A stretch of 43,823 nt of DNA from Oscillospiraceae bacterium (GTDB taxonomy: Bacteria; Bacillota; Clostridia; Oscillospirales; Oscillospiraceae), in assembly GCA_009782435.1 (NCBI GenBank), contig WRJA01000009.1, positions 1 through 43,823 on the forward strand, written 5' to 3'. How positions within the stretch are numbered: position 1 is the first letter of the stretch; the number at the start of each line of letters is the position of its first letter. The notes beneath the pieces were generated by a model. It had not been told where the DNA came from, did no database searches, and saw nothing but the letters and a program-made list of their open reading frames with translations. The position numbers were made by a program, and so were the translations under genes. Below, piece after piece: positions 36,713 to 43,823 of the stretch.

Positions 36713-38068
36713 ATGCCCGAAACCGTCGCCCTTATATCATTGGGCTGCGCCAAAAACCTCATAAACAGCGAACAAATGCTCTTTCTGCTCGCGGAAGCGG
36801 GCTATGATACGACCAAAGACCCGACGGCGGCGGACGCCGTCATAATAAACACCTGCGGTTTTATCGAAGCCGCGAAAACCGAGGCGATAGACGCCATACT
36901 CGAAACGGCAAAACAAAAAGCCGAAGGTAAAGTCGGCAAAATAATCGTCACCGGCTGTTTGGCTCAGCGCTACAGGAACGAAATACGGGAAGAATTGCCG
37001 GAGATCGACTCTGTTTTGGGAGTCGGCAGCTTCGCCGAGATAGCGGATGCGCTCAAAAAAACCCTCGCCGGCGAGAAGGTCTTTTCATTCGGGGACATAA
37101 GCGCCGCCGCGGAGGATATCCCCCGGGCGGTATCCACCGGCCCCGGCCGGGCATACCTTAAAATAGCGGAGGGCTGCGACAACCGGTGCGCCTATTGCGC
37201 GATACCGGATATTCGCGGCGCTTACAGGAGCCGGGATTTTGAAAAAATACTCGATGAAGCGCGCACTCTCGCTGCAAGCGGGATCAAAGAGCTGATGATC
37301 ATAGCGCAGGATATCACCCGCTACGGCCTCGATCTGTACGGCAGGCGGCGCTTGCCGGAACTCTGCCGCGCGCTCTGCGCGATAAGCGGCGTCGAGTGGA
37401 TAAGACTGCATTACCTCTATCCGGACGATATAGACGACGATCTGATACAGACCGTCGCCTCGGAACCTAAGATCCTCAAATACCTTGACATACCCATTCA
37501 GCATATAAACAGCGATGTGCTCTCCCGCATGAACAGGCGCTCCGACGGCCCCGGCATAAAAAAACTGTTCAAGACCCTCAGGGCCCGTATAGACGGGCTT
37601 GTTTTGAGGACTTCCCTCATAGTCGGTTTTCCCGGGGAAAATGAAGAAGAGTTCAATGAGCTTATCGAATTTTTGAGCGAAGCCCGCATAGAGCGCGCGG
37701 GGGTTTTTGCCTTTTCACCCGAGGAAGGCACCGCGGCCTTTGCGATGGAGGACCGCTGCTCCCCCCGTGAGGCCGCTTTGAGAGCTGAGCGCGTAACCGC
37801 CCTGCAGGCCGAAATCGCGGATGAATACTGCCGCGGCCTTTTGGGAAAAACGCTTAAAGTCATATGCGACGGCGTCGGAGAAGACGGCGTCAGAACGGGG
37901 CGAAGCGCGGCCGATTCCCCCGATATCGACGGTCTGGTTTTTTTTGAAGGCGAAGTAAAGCCGGGAGAATTCGCCGAAGTCCGTATCACCGGCTTCACGG
38001 ACGGCGACCTCACGGGCAAAGAGACGCGGCCGGCCCCCTCCGGCTCAAAGAGAGGCGCTTTGTCATGA
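36713..38068 (+). CDS. rimO: Ribosomal protein S12 methylthiotransferase (451 aa)
   Basis: This radical-SAM enzyme thiomethylates an aspartate of ribosomal protein S12. The N-terminal UPF0004 domain has SLGCAKNLINSE, INTCGFI and VTGCLAQRY, giving three cluster-binding cysteines. The radical-SAM motif is EGCDNRCAYCAIP. The C-terminal TRAM domain covers about 370-440. SLGCAKN with LINSE, rather than the MiaB pattern, supports RimO. GGAGG precedes ATG 36713, three bases after recX. Its stop overlaps the pgsA start (ATGA). Confidence 0.97.
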   Translation: MPETVALISLGCAKNLINSEQMLFLLAEAGYDTTKDPTAADAVIINTCGFIEAAKTEAIDAILETAKQKAEGKVGKIIVTGCLAQRYRNEIREELPEIDSVLGVGSFAEIADALKKTLAGEKVFSFGDISAAAEDIPRAVSTGPGRAYLKIAEGCDNRCAYCAIPDIRGAYRSRDFEKILDEARTLAASGIKELMIIAQDITRYGLDLYGRRRLPELCRALCAISGVEWIRLHYLYPDDIDDDLIQTVASEPKILKYLDIPIQHINSDVLSRMNRRSDGPGIKKLFKTLRARIDGLVLRTSLIVGFPGENEEEFNELIEFLSEARIERAGVFAFSPEEGTAAFAMEDRCSPREAALRAERVTALQAEIADEYCRGLLGKTLKVICDGVGEDGVRTGRSAADSPDIDGLVFFEGEVKPGEFAEVRITGFTDGDLTGKETRPAPSGSKRGALS

Positions 38069-38586
38069 ACACCGCCAACAAACTGACCATGTTCCGCGTG
38101 GCGCTGATACCCGTGTTCCTCGCCGTCATATACACGGACTTCAGCCTGTCGCGATACGTCGCCCTCGCCGTGTTCATCGTCGCGTGCCTGACTGATTTCG
38201 CGGACGGGTATATCGCCAGAAAATACGATCAGGTCACAGATTTCGGCAAATTCATGGACCCCTTGGCCGATAAAGTCTTGGTCACAGCCGCCTTGGCGGT
38301 TTTTACGCAGTGGGGCAAAATGCCCGCGTGGGCGCTCGCCGTCGTCGTGACGCGCGAATTCGCGGTGACGGCGCTCCGGCTCGTCGCGGCGGATAAAGGC
38401 CGCGTTATAGCCGCCGCGAAATCGGGAAAGCTGAAGACGGCGGCGACCATGATCTGCATATGCGTTATGCTTTTGCCTGTTCCCCGGACCGCGGATTTGC
38501 TCTGCACAGCCCTCATACTCGTGACTACCGTTTACTCCGGCGTCGAATACTTTATCAGGAACCGCGACTGCCTGAGTTTTAAATAA
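38065..38586 (+). CDS. pgsA: CDP-diacylglycerol--glycerol-3-phosphate 3-phosphatidyltransferase (173 aa)
   Basis: This membrane enzyme makes phosphatidylglycerol phosphate from CDP-diacylglycerol. The CDP-alcohol phosphotransferase signature is complete: DFADGYIARKYDQVTDFGKF followed by MDPLADK, with all the required Asp, Gly, Ala and Arg residues. About five membrane helices are predicted (near 5-25, 28-46, 72-92, 120-145 and 148-165). Length is usual for PgsA. The start overlaps rimO by four bases, and cysS follows after 21 bases. Confidence 0.97.
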   Translation: MNTANKLTMFRVALIPVFLAVIYTDFSLSRYVALAVFIVACLTDFADGYIARKYDQVTDFGKFMDPLADKVLVTAALAVFTQWGKMPAWALAVVVTREFAVTALRLVAADKGRVIAAAKSGKLKTAATMICICVMLLPVPRTADLLCTALILVTTVYSGVEYFIRNRDCLSFK

Positions 38587-38607
38587 AAAGCAAAGGAACC
38601 GTTACAA

Positions 38608-40023
38608 ATGAAGCTTTTCAATACCCTCACCATGGAAAAAGAAGACTTCATCCCTCAAGAGCCCGGTAAGGTCGGCATATACTCGTGCGGGCCCACGGTC
38701 TACAACTTCATACACATCGGAAACGCCCGCCCCGTCATTATGTTCGACGTGCTGCGGCGCTACTTCGAATACAGGGGCTATAAAGTCACTTTCATCCAAA
38801 ATTTCACGGACGTCGACGACAAGATAATCGCCCGCGCTCAAAGCGAGGGGGTCTCCCCTTTTAAAACGGCGGAGAAGTATACGGCCGAGTATTTCACCGA
38901 CGCCCGCGCCTTGGGAGTCAAAGACGCTTCGGCTCACCCGAAAGCGACCGAAAACATAAAAGAGATAATAGAAATGACGGACACTCTCATTAAAAAAGGC
39001 TTCGCTTACGAGGCCGGCGGGGATGTGTATTTCCGGACCTCCGCCTGCGCCGATTACGGCAAGCTCAGCCGTCAGCCGGCAGAAGAACTTAAAGCGGGCG
39101 CGCGGGTGGACGTCACGGAACAAAAAGAAAATCCCGCTGATTTCGCGCTCTGGAAAGCGTCGAAACCGAATGAGCCTTTCTGGGATTCTCCTTGGAGCAA
39201 GGGCCGCCCCGGCTGGCATATCGAATGCTCCGCCATGGCGACCAAATATCTCGGCAAAACCATAGACATACACTGCGGGGGCATGGACCTCAGATTTCCG
39301 CACCACGAGAACGAAAAAGCGCAGTCGGAATGCGCGAACGGCTGCCTTTTCGTGAAATATTGGCTGCATAACGGTTTTATAAACACGGACGAGCGCAAAA
39401 TGAGCAAATCGCTCGGCAATTTTTTCACAGTGCGCGAGGCTGCGGAGGCATACGGCTACAACGCGATACGCATGTTCATTTTAATGGGCCACTACCGCAG
39501 CCCGCTGAATTACTCAGCGGAAATACTCGCCCAGGCGGAAGCCGCTCTGGACAGGCTCGGCACGGCAAAAGCGAACCTCGAATTCTTTATAAAAAACGGC
39601 TCCGGCCAAGGCAAAGCGCCTGATGAGGCCGAGCTTATCGAAAAACTCTCCGGATACCGCGAGCGTTTCATCGAAGCCATGGACGACGATTTCAACACCG
39701 CCGACGCGATATCCGTCATTTTTGAGCTGGTCCGCGAGATCAATACCGCGGTCGCTCCCTCTAAAGACCCTTCAAGGTCCCTGGCTGAGGCCTGTCTCAA
39801 AATATTGACGGAGCTGTCCCTTGTACTCGGCATCCCCTACCCCGAAACCTCAAACCAAGCGGACGATGAGCTCGATCCCGAGACAGCCGCCTTGGTGGAG
39901 GCCCGCAGTAAGGCCAGAGCCGAGAAAAACTTTAAAGAGGCCGACAGGATACGCGACGAGCTCGCCGCTTTGGGCTTCGTTCCGGAAGACACGCCGCAGG
40001 GCGTTAAACTAAAAAGACTGTAA
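38608..40023 (+). CDS. cysS: Cysteinyl-tRNA synthetase (471 aa)
   Basis: This class I aminoacyl-tRNA synthetase charges tRNA-Cys in the cytosol. The HIGH box appears as FIHIGNAR, preceded by the zinc-ligand Cys in YSCGPTVYN. Further zinc-site residues lie in WHIECSAMATKYLG and RFPHHENEKAQSE. KMSKS occurs as ERKMSKSLGNFF. The anticodon-recognition helical domain and a short basic end (EDTPQGVKLKRL) complete the protein. Length is standard. AAAGGA precedes the ATG. It closes the recA-rimO-pgsA block before two transporters. Confidence 0.99.
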   Translation: MKLFNTLTMEKEDFIPQEPGKVGIYSCGPTVYNFIHIGNARPVIMFDVLRRYFEYRGYKVTFIQNFTDVDDKIIARAQSEGVSPFKTAEKYTAEYFTDARALGVKDASAHPKATENIKEIIEMTDTLIKKGFAYEAGGDVYFRTSACADYGKLSRQPAEELKAGARVDVTEQKENPADFALWKASKPNEPFWDSPWSKGRPGWHIECSAMATKYLGKTIDIHCGGMDLRFPHHENEKAQSECANGCLFVKYWLHNGFINTDERKMSKSLGNFFTVREAAEAYGYNAIRMFILMGHYRSPLNYSAEILAQAEAALDRLGTAKANLEFFIKNGSGQGKAPDEAELIEKLSGYRERFIEAMDDDFNTADAISVIFELVREINTAVAPSKDPSRSLAEACLKILTELSLVLGIPYPETSNQADDELDPETAALVEARSKARAEKNFKEADRIRDELAALGFVPEDTPQGVKLKRL

Positions 40024-40044
40024 CGCCCGGAAGGGGATGCGATC

Positions 40045-41217
40045 ATGAAAGAAAGAAAAGCTCTGCTCTCTCCTTTCGCGGCTTTCTCAGGTTATTTTTT
40101 TATGGGCTACGGCTCTTGGGCTACGGTAAACAGCTTTTGGCCGGTATTTTTCAATTCTTTCGGTTATTCCAACACGCAGATCGGAGTTCTCTCCGCCGTG
40201 GGTCCTTTTTCGGCGCTGTTCGGGCTGATATTCTGGGGCGCGCGGGCGGACAGAGCGAAATGCCGCAACAACGTGGCGCTTTTGATGTGTCTCATACTCG
40301 GCGCCGTCGCCATGCTTTATCTTGCGGGCAATTCCTTTTTTTATGTCTCGGCTCTGTCCGTCATATTCATGTTTTGCTTTTTCGCCATGACGCCGACGGT
40401 GGACGCCATGTTCATCGAATACGCGCAGAGCGGCAAGATAGATTACGGGAAAGGGCGCCTGTCCGGAAGTTTCGGCCTTGCTTTTGTCCCGATGCTGCCC
40501 GGGTTCGTGATCTCGCGCTTTGGGATCCGCAGCCTTTTCCCGACCTATTTGGCCATGCTGCTAATCGTTATGATTTTGGTGTCGCAGCTGCCGAAAATGG
40601 CCGGAGGACAGAGCGGCGGTAAAAAGATAGGACTCTCCGCCGTCCGAGGCGACAGGCAGTTGACCGGTCTTTTCTGTTTTCTCTTTTTTCTGCATATGAC
40701 CAACGGTTTTTATTTTGCCTTTTTCCCCGTCTACATGGATAACCTCGGCGCGTCAAACCTGATCGGCCTGAACAATTTAGCCCAGTTTTGCATGGAAGCG
40801 CTCCTCATATGGTTCCTTGTGAGGACAGTCAAGCGCTTCGGCTTCGCCAAGCTGTACGCTTTCGCCTTCGCTTTAACGGCGGCGCGCATGCTGCTCATCG
40901 GCAGTATACGCTCGCCCGCGGCGCTGATAGTCGTCAATCTTTTCTGCGGCCTGTCTTACAGTATGTGCATGATGCTGTTTTCGCTCTTTGCGCTTCGAAC
41001 TCCCGCTCAGCTTCGCACCTCCACCCAAATGCTCAACACCATAGTTGCGCACAGCCTTTCGCGCTTTTTCGGCAGTATGATCGGCGGCGCTTTGTCCGAC
41101 GTTATCGGCATAGGACCGGTTTTCATTTGCGTCGGCTTGTTTGACGTCCTCTTGTTTTTATGCTTTGCTCTTTGGCTGAAGAAGACAGGCTTCCTGCGCG
41201 ACCCCGTATTGATGTAA
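40045..41217 (+). CDS. Major facilitator superfamily transporter (390 aa)
   Basis: Twelve hydrophobic helices can be traced in two halves. The first (about 10-185) contains the loop GARADRAKCRNN, equivalent to MFS motif A. A short loop of basic residues (GGKKIGLSAVRGDRQ) separates it from the second half. The overall pattern (SGYFFMGYGSWATVNSFWPVFF at the start) recalls the LacY-like MFS_1_like group, but no substrate-binding signature is clear. GAAGGGG precedes ATG 40045. It probably shares a transcript with cysS, 21 bases upstream, and with the MATE exporter 63 bases downstream. Confidence 0.9.
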   Translation: MKERKALLSPFAAFSGYFFMGYGSWATVNSFWPVFFNSFGYSNTQIGVLSAVGPFSALFGLIFWGARADRAKCRNNVALLMCLILGAVAMLYLAGNSFFYVSALSVIFMFCFFAMTPTVDAMFIEYAQSGKIDYGKGRLSGSFGLAFVPMLPGFVISRFGIRSLFPTYLAMLLIVMILVSQLPKMAGGQSGGKKIGLSAVRGDRQLTGLFCFLFFLHMTNGFYFAFFPVYMDNLGASNLIGLNNLAQFCMEALLIWFLVRTVKRFGFAKLYAFAFALTAARMLLIGSIRSPAALIVVNLFCGLSYSMCMMLFSLFALRTPAQLRTSTQMLNTIVAHSLSRFFGSMIGGALSDVIGIGPVFICVGLFDVLLFLCFALWLKKTGFLRDPVLM

Positions 41218-41280
41218 GACCGCGCGTTTATGCGAGACCGGCCGGGGCTGTGTCCGGCCGCTTTGAGGAACGGTTCTTTT

Positions 41281-42645
41281 GTGTTTGTAAAAGATAAACA
41301 ATTCTATAAGACCTTTGCAGCGCTGACCGCGATGATAGCCGTGCAGAATCTTTTGGCTTTCGGCGTCAACATGGCGGATAACATGATGCTCGGGCGATAC
41401 AGCGAGACCTCCATCGCCGCCGCCTCGCTCGTCAACCAGATCCAATATCTGCTTCAGATGGTCAGCGTGAACGGCATAGGCACGGGAGCTTTGGCGATCG
41501 TCGCCCAATACTGGGGCAAGGGCGAGGCGGAGCCCGTCCGCCGCGTTATAGCGCTGATGGTGAAATTTGCAGCTTTTGTCGGGGTCCTGTTTTGGGCCGT
41601 GACTTTTTTCTTCCCCAAAGAGATCGTCGGCCTTATGACCGATAAACCCGCCGTGATCGATGAAGGCGCCGAATATCTGCGTCTCATGTGCTTCACATAC
41701 ATCGCCTTCCCCGTGCAAAGCGCGCTCGTTATGTCTCTGCGCGGCGTTAAGATCGCAAACATAGGGCCCTTTATATCGGCGGTAAGCCTTTTGATCAACA
41801 TCGCCTTGAATTGGGTATTCATATACGGCAACCTCGGAGCGCCGGAGATGGGTATAGCGGGGGCCGCTGCGGCGACCCTTATCGCCCGGGCGCTCGAATT
41901 GATAATAACCCTCGTCTATGTGCGTTTCTTCGATAAAAAGCTGCGTATACGCCTCCTGTCTTTTTTCAAGCCGGACATGTATTATTTCAAAGACTTCACA
42001 AAAGCGGCTCTGCCGGTCATCGGCAGCGCCGCGTCTTGGGGAATCGGAACGATCATGCAAACCGTCATACTCGGCCACCTGACCGAAACGGTCATAGCCG
42101 CCAACAGCATAACCGTCGTTTTTCATCAGGTTTTAGGCGTGTACGCCCTCGGCGCCAACTGGACCTGCGGCGTTATGATCGGCAATATCGTCGGCGCGGG
42201 CAGGACCGAACTTGTGCGGCCGTATACGCGCACGCTGCAGCTGCTCTGTGTTTTGAACGGGCTTCTCAGCTCGCTTGTTTTTTTCACTCTGCGCGATTTC
42301 GTGCTCGGTTTCTATATACTCACGCCCGAAACGGAAAATCTCGCCCGCGCTTTCATAACCGTGCAATGCGTGACGATCATCGGCACCGCCTATCTGTTCC
42401 CCATGGAATCCGGAATCATCTTGGGAGGCGGCAACACGCGCTACGCTTTTTTCGTGGACACCCTGTTCATCTGGCTGTGGGTGCTGCCCGCGTCCGCGCT
42501 CTCGGCGTTTGTCTTTCGGTTTCCGCACCTTGTCACGTTCATGCTGCTCAAATCCGACCAATTCCTCAAATGCATCCCCAACGCGATAACTGTCAACCGT
42601 TACCGATGGATACGCGACCTGACGCGCGAAACGCCGCCCGAATAG
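41281..42645 (+). CDS. MATE family multidrug/cation exporter (454 aa)
   Basis: The protein is predicted to export organic cations or drugs with Na+ or H+ antiport. Twelve membrane helices are visible. The two-fold repeat is shown by related segments AASLVNQIQYLLQMVSVNGIGTGA early and ANSITVVFHQVLGVYALGANWTCG in the second half. GVNMADNMMLGRY in helix 1 is a MATE-like signature. The start is taken as GTG 41281, about 11 bases after GAGGA. An in-frame ATG at 41230 has no ribosome site and would add a non-hydrophobic N-terminal stretch. The gene ends three bases from the stop of the converging small Cys-rich gene, with no terminator between. Confidence 0.9.
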   Translation: MFVKDKQFYKTFAALTAMIAVQNLLAFGVNMADNMMLGRYSETSIAAASLVNQIQYLLQMVSVNGIGTGALAIVAQYWGKGEAEPVRRVIALMVKFAAFVGVLFWAVTFFFPKEIVGLMTDKPAVIDEGAEYLRLMCFTYIAFPVQSALVMSLRGVKIANIGPFISAVSLLINIALNWVFIYGNLGAPEMGIAGAAAATLIARALELIITLVYVRFFDKKLRIRLLSFFKPDMYYFKDFTKAALPVIGSAASWGIGTIMQTVILGHLTETVIAANSITVVFHQVLGVYALGANWTCGVMIGNIVGAGRTELVRPYTRTLQLLCVLNGLLSSLVFFTLRDFVLGFYILTPETENLARAFITVQCVTIIGTAYLFPMESGIILGGGNTRYAFFVDTLFIWLWVLPASALSAFVFRFPHLVTFMLLKSDQFLKCIPNAITVNRYRWIRDLTRETPPE

Positions 42646-42648
42646 CGC

Positions 42649-42873
42649 TTACCGCTCGAACCTGAAATCATGGATGACGGGGAACGGCAGCCTGCCGAAA
42701 AAAGCGCCGTGACTTTGCCCTTCAAAGTCGGCGCGCGGCATAAAACGCCGGCAGCGCGGTCCGGCAGCGCAGCCGCGCCGGACGCCGGCAAGCAGTATAA
42801 AATCGCAGGTCCCCGTGTCCTCGCCGAAATACCGGCAGCGCGCCCGCCCGCAGGCTTTATACTTGTATCCCAT
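42649..42873 (-). CDS. Small Cys-rich protein of unknown function (74 aa)
   Basis: The 74-residue basic protein has five Cys (8, 13, 23, 35, 41) in the N-terminal half, in the pattern ACGRARCRYFGEDTGTCDFI and RRGCAAGPRCRRF, which could bind a metal. I do not recognise a named family, though short proteins with a similar GTCDFIL...RRGC pattern seem to occur in Clostridia (memory, unchecked). It is considered real because it has a perfect promoter (TTGACA, 17 bases, TATAAT) and GGAAGGAAA before ATG 42873. Two copies of a 15-bp palindrome lie on that promoter, and it is divergent from an S24-type repressor that probably controls it. The last ~25 residues look less constrained. Confidence 0.65.
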   Translation of the reverse strand: MGYKYKACGRARCRYFGEDTGTCDFILLAGVRRGCAAGPRCRRFMPRADFEGQSHGAFFGRLPFPVIHDFRFER

Positions 42874-42890
42874 GTCCGTTTTTCCTTCCG

Positions 42891-42905
42891 TAACCTGTTA
42901 AGTTA
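42891..42905. promoter_or_regulatory. Operator copy 2 for the divergent repressor
   Basis: TAACCTGTTAAGTTA is a 13/15 match to the perfect palindrome 38 bases away. It lies between the -10 box and the start codon of the small Cys-rich gene, where bound repressor would block transcription. Confidence 0.6.
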
Positions 42906-42910
42906 CTTCG

Positions 42911-42943
42911 ATTATACGGATACCTGCTTAACTTGTCAAGTTA
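42911..42943 (-). promoter_or_regulatory. Promoter of the small Cys-rich gene with operator copy 1
   Basis: On the minus strand TTGACA (42934-42939), 17 bases, then TATAAT (42911-42916), a perfect consensus. The perfect palindrome TAACTTGTCAAGTTA (42929-42943) covers the -35 box. Confidence 0.8.
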
Positions 42944-42966
42944 TTTTCCTCAATTAAATATTTATC

Positions 42967-42995
42967 TTGTCAACCAATAAGATACATGCTATAAT
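42967..42995 (+). promoter_or_regulatory. Promoter of the XRE-S24 repressor gene
   Basis: TTGTCA (42967-42972), 17 bases, then TATAAT (42990-42995). A degenerate third copy of the operator (TATCTTGTCAACCAA, 42964-42978) covers the -35 box, which suggests autoregulation. Confidence 0.75.
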
Positions 42996-43026
42996 AAAAC
43001 ACGGCATTCATAACGCCGTGTTTTAT
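42994..43026. other. 12-bp palindrome overlapping the repressor -10 box and mRNA 5' end
   Basis: Arms 42994-43005 and 43015-43026 pair perfectly around a 9-base loop. The GC core ACGGC/GCCGT is flanked by AAAA and TTTT, so it looks like a terminator or attenuator placed at the very start of the transcript, in both directions. Confidence 0.6.
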
Positions 43027-43049
43027 GCATATTGAGAGGAGGACCGGTC

Positions 43050-43670
43050 ATGACCGCCGGAGAAAGGCTTAAAAGGCTGCGCCTGCAGCACGGATATACG
43101 CTCGGGGACGTCGCTTTGATGATACGCTCGACCAAACAGAATATCTGGAAATACGAAAACGGCGTCATAATCAATATACCGCTTGAAAAAATAGAAAAAT
43201 TGGCCGTTCTTTTCAACGTCAAGCCGGCTTATATAACGGGCTGGGGCGACGACGGAGTCCCCGAAGCCGAAAACACCATGCCGCTGCCCGGATTTAAGAG
43301 CCTGCCTATGGTGGGCAGCATAGCCTGCGGCGAACCCGGGCTCGCCGTTGAGACCTCCCGGGAAACGGTGGAAGCGCCCGATTGGCTCAACGCGGATTTT
43401 GCGCTGCGCTGCCGGGGCGACAGCATGATAAACGCGCGTATATTCGACGGCGACGTGGTGTATATCCGCAGGCAGCCGACAGTGGAGTCGGGAGAGATAG
43501 CGGCGGTTTTACTCGGGGAGGAGGCCACGCTGAAGCGCGTTCGGAAATACTCCGACCGCATAGTTCTCGAACCGGCGAACCCCATGTACGAGCCGCTTGT
43601 GTTCTCGGGCGCCGAAGCGGACAAACTTCTTATTCTCGGCAAGGCCGTGGCCTTTGTCAGTTCGCTGTAG
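43050..43670 (+). CDS. LexA/CI-like repressor: XRE helix-turn-helix plus S24 self-cleaving peptidase (206 aa)
   Basis: An N-terminal XRE helix-turn-helix (about 4-62; ERLKRLRLQHGYTLGDVALM, KQNIWKYENG) is joined to an S24 peptidase domain (about 85-206). The nucleophile is Ser125 in CRGDSMINARIFDGDVV and the general base is Lys162 in EEATLKRV. The likely cleavage point is Cys93-Gly94 in SIACGEPG. Proteins of this type repress target genes until activated RecA stimulates self-cleavage. The start is ATG 43050, seven bases after GAGGAGG; the frame is open six codons further upstream without need. It is not a standard LexA, whose helix-turn-helix differs. Its likely targets are the 15-bp palindromes in the divergent promoter region. 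Confidence 0.93.
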   Translation: MTAGERLKRLRLQHGYTLGDVALMIRSTKQNIWKYENGVIINIPLEKIEKLAVLFNVKPAYITGWGDDGVPEAENTMPLPGFKSLPMVGSIACGEPGLAVETSRETVEAPDWLNADFALRCRGDSMINARIFDGDVVYIRRQPTVESGEIAAVLLGEEATLKRVRKYSDRIVLEPANPMYEPLVFSGAEADKLLILGKAVAFVSSL

Positions 43671-43691
43671 CTCCACCTCCGGGGAAACGGT

Positions 43692-43712
43692 CCGAGGGCC
43701 TGCGGCCCTCGG
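43692..43712 (+). terminator. Hairpin after the repressor gene
   Basis: CCGAGGGCC and GGCCCTCGG pair around TGC, 22 bases after the stop, followed by GGGTTATTCC. The T run is poor. Confidence 0.5.
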
Positions 43713-43779
43713 GGGTTATTCCTCTGCCGGGGACGGGGGATTGCCGCGCCGCGGGGCTTTCGCCCCTGCGCGACCTCTT

Positions 43780-43818
43780 TACCCCATTTCTTTCGACTCG
43801 CCGAAAGAAACAGGGGTA
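43780..43818. repeat. Extragenic palindrome at the window end
   Basis: TACCCC plus TTTCTTTCG (43780-43795) mirrors CGAAAGAAA plus GGGGTA (43802-43818) around a 6-base loop, with a small bulge. It resembles dispersed intergenic palindromes but only one copy is in the window. No gene is seen in 43671-43823. Confidence 0.5.
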
Positions 43819-43823
43819 AGCCC

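Overview
The window looks like a chromosomal stretch of an uncultured Clostridia-type Firmicute, probably in or near Oscillospirales/Christensenellales. The basis is an NAD-dependent ligA, an SLH-domain exoprotein, a VanY-type carboxypeptidase, an M42 peptidase/Met-gamma-lyase-like operon, a yqhQ-prmC-recA-recX-rimO-pgsA-cysS block, near-consensus sigma-A promoters and strong GGAGG ribosome sites. The genus cannot be fixed from the sequence. No tRNA, rRNA or CRISPR array was seen; one structural RNA (RNase P RNA, rnpB) is present.

Mobile left end (1 to about 5,800). The window opens inside the 5' part of an SPP1-type phage portal gene on the minus strand. Next comes a complete ~2.14 kb insertion sequence with an IS4-superfamily DDE transposase, ~40 bp terminal inverted repeats and a consensus promoter embedded in repeated TAATTA boxes. 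The IS truncates the last gene of a trio of overlapping tyrosine recombinases, which resembles a 'recombinase in trio' (RIT) element. The flanks of the IS do not match each other, so this is a deletion, a rearrangement or a mis-assembly. At the far end of the trio is an 11-codon open frame that looks like the first residues of a serine recombinase, preceded by strong hairpins.

Envelope and signalling (5,800 to 12,900). A secreted three-SLH protein and a VanY-like carboxypeptidase lie on the minus strand. A plus-strand set encodes a REC-HD-GYP regulator, a 1,250-residue hybrid kinase (PAS, HisKA, HATPase, REC, HPt) and a small SemiSWEET-like membrane protein, most simply a phosphorelay onto cyclic-di-GMP hydrolysis.

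Housekeeping (12,900 to 20,100). A minus-strand operon runs murD, a degenerate M42 peptidase, an active-looking M42 peptidase, a Met-gamma-lyase-like PLP enzyme and ligA. rnpB is divergent from murD.

Stress, transport and metabolism (20,100 to 29,500). This part has HtrA, a chemoreceptor, an MscS channel with its own promoter, a GntR/ABC-ATPase/permease operon behind a near-perfect operator palindrome, and a thiolase.

Plus-strand block (29,660 to 42,650). A lipoprotein and a PhoP/PhoR-like two-component system are followed by yqhQ, prmC, recA, recX, rimO, pgsA, cysS, an MFS transporter and a MATE exporter.

Right end (42,650 to 43,823). A small Cys-rich protein and a LexA-like XRE-S24 repressor are divergently transcribed from consensus promoters. 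Two copies of a 15-bp palindrome lie over the small gene's promoter and a degenerate third lies over the repressor's promoter. Together with the broken trio and the degenerate M42 protein, this is the least conventional part of the window.
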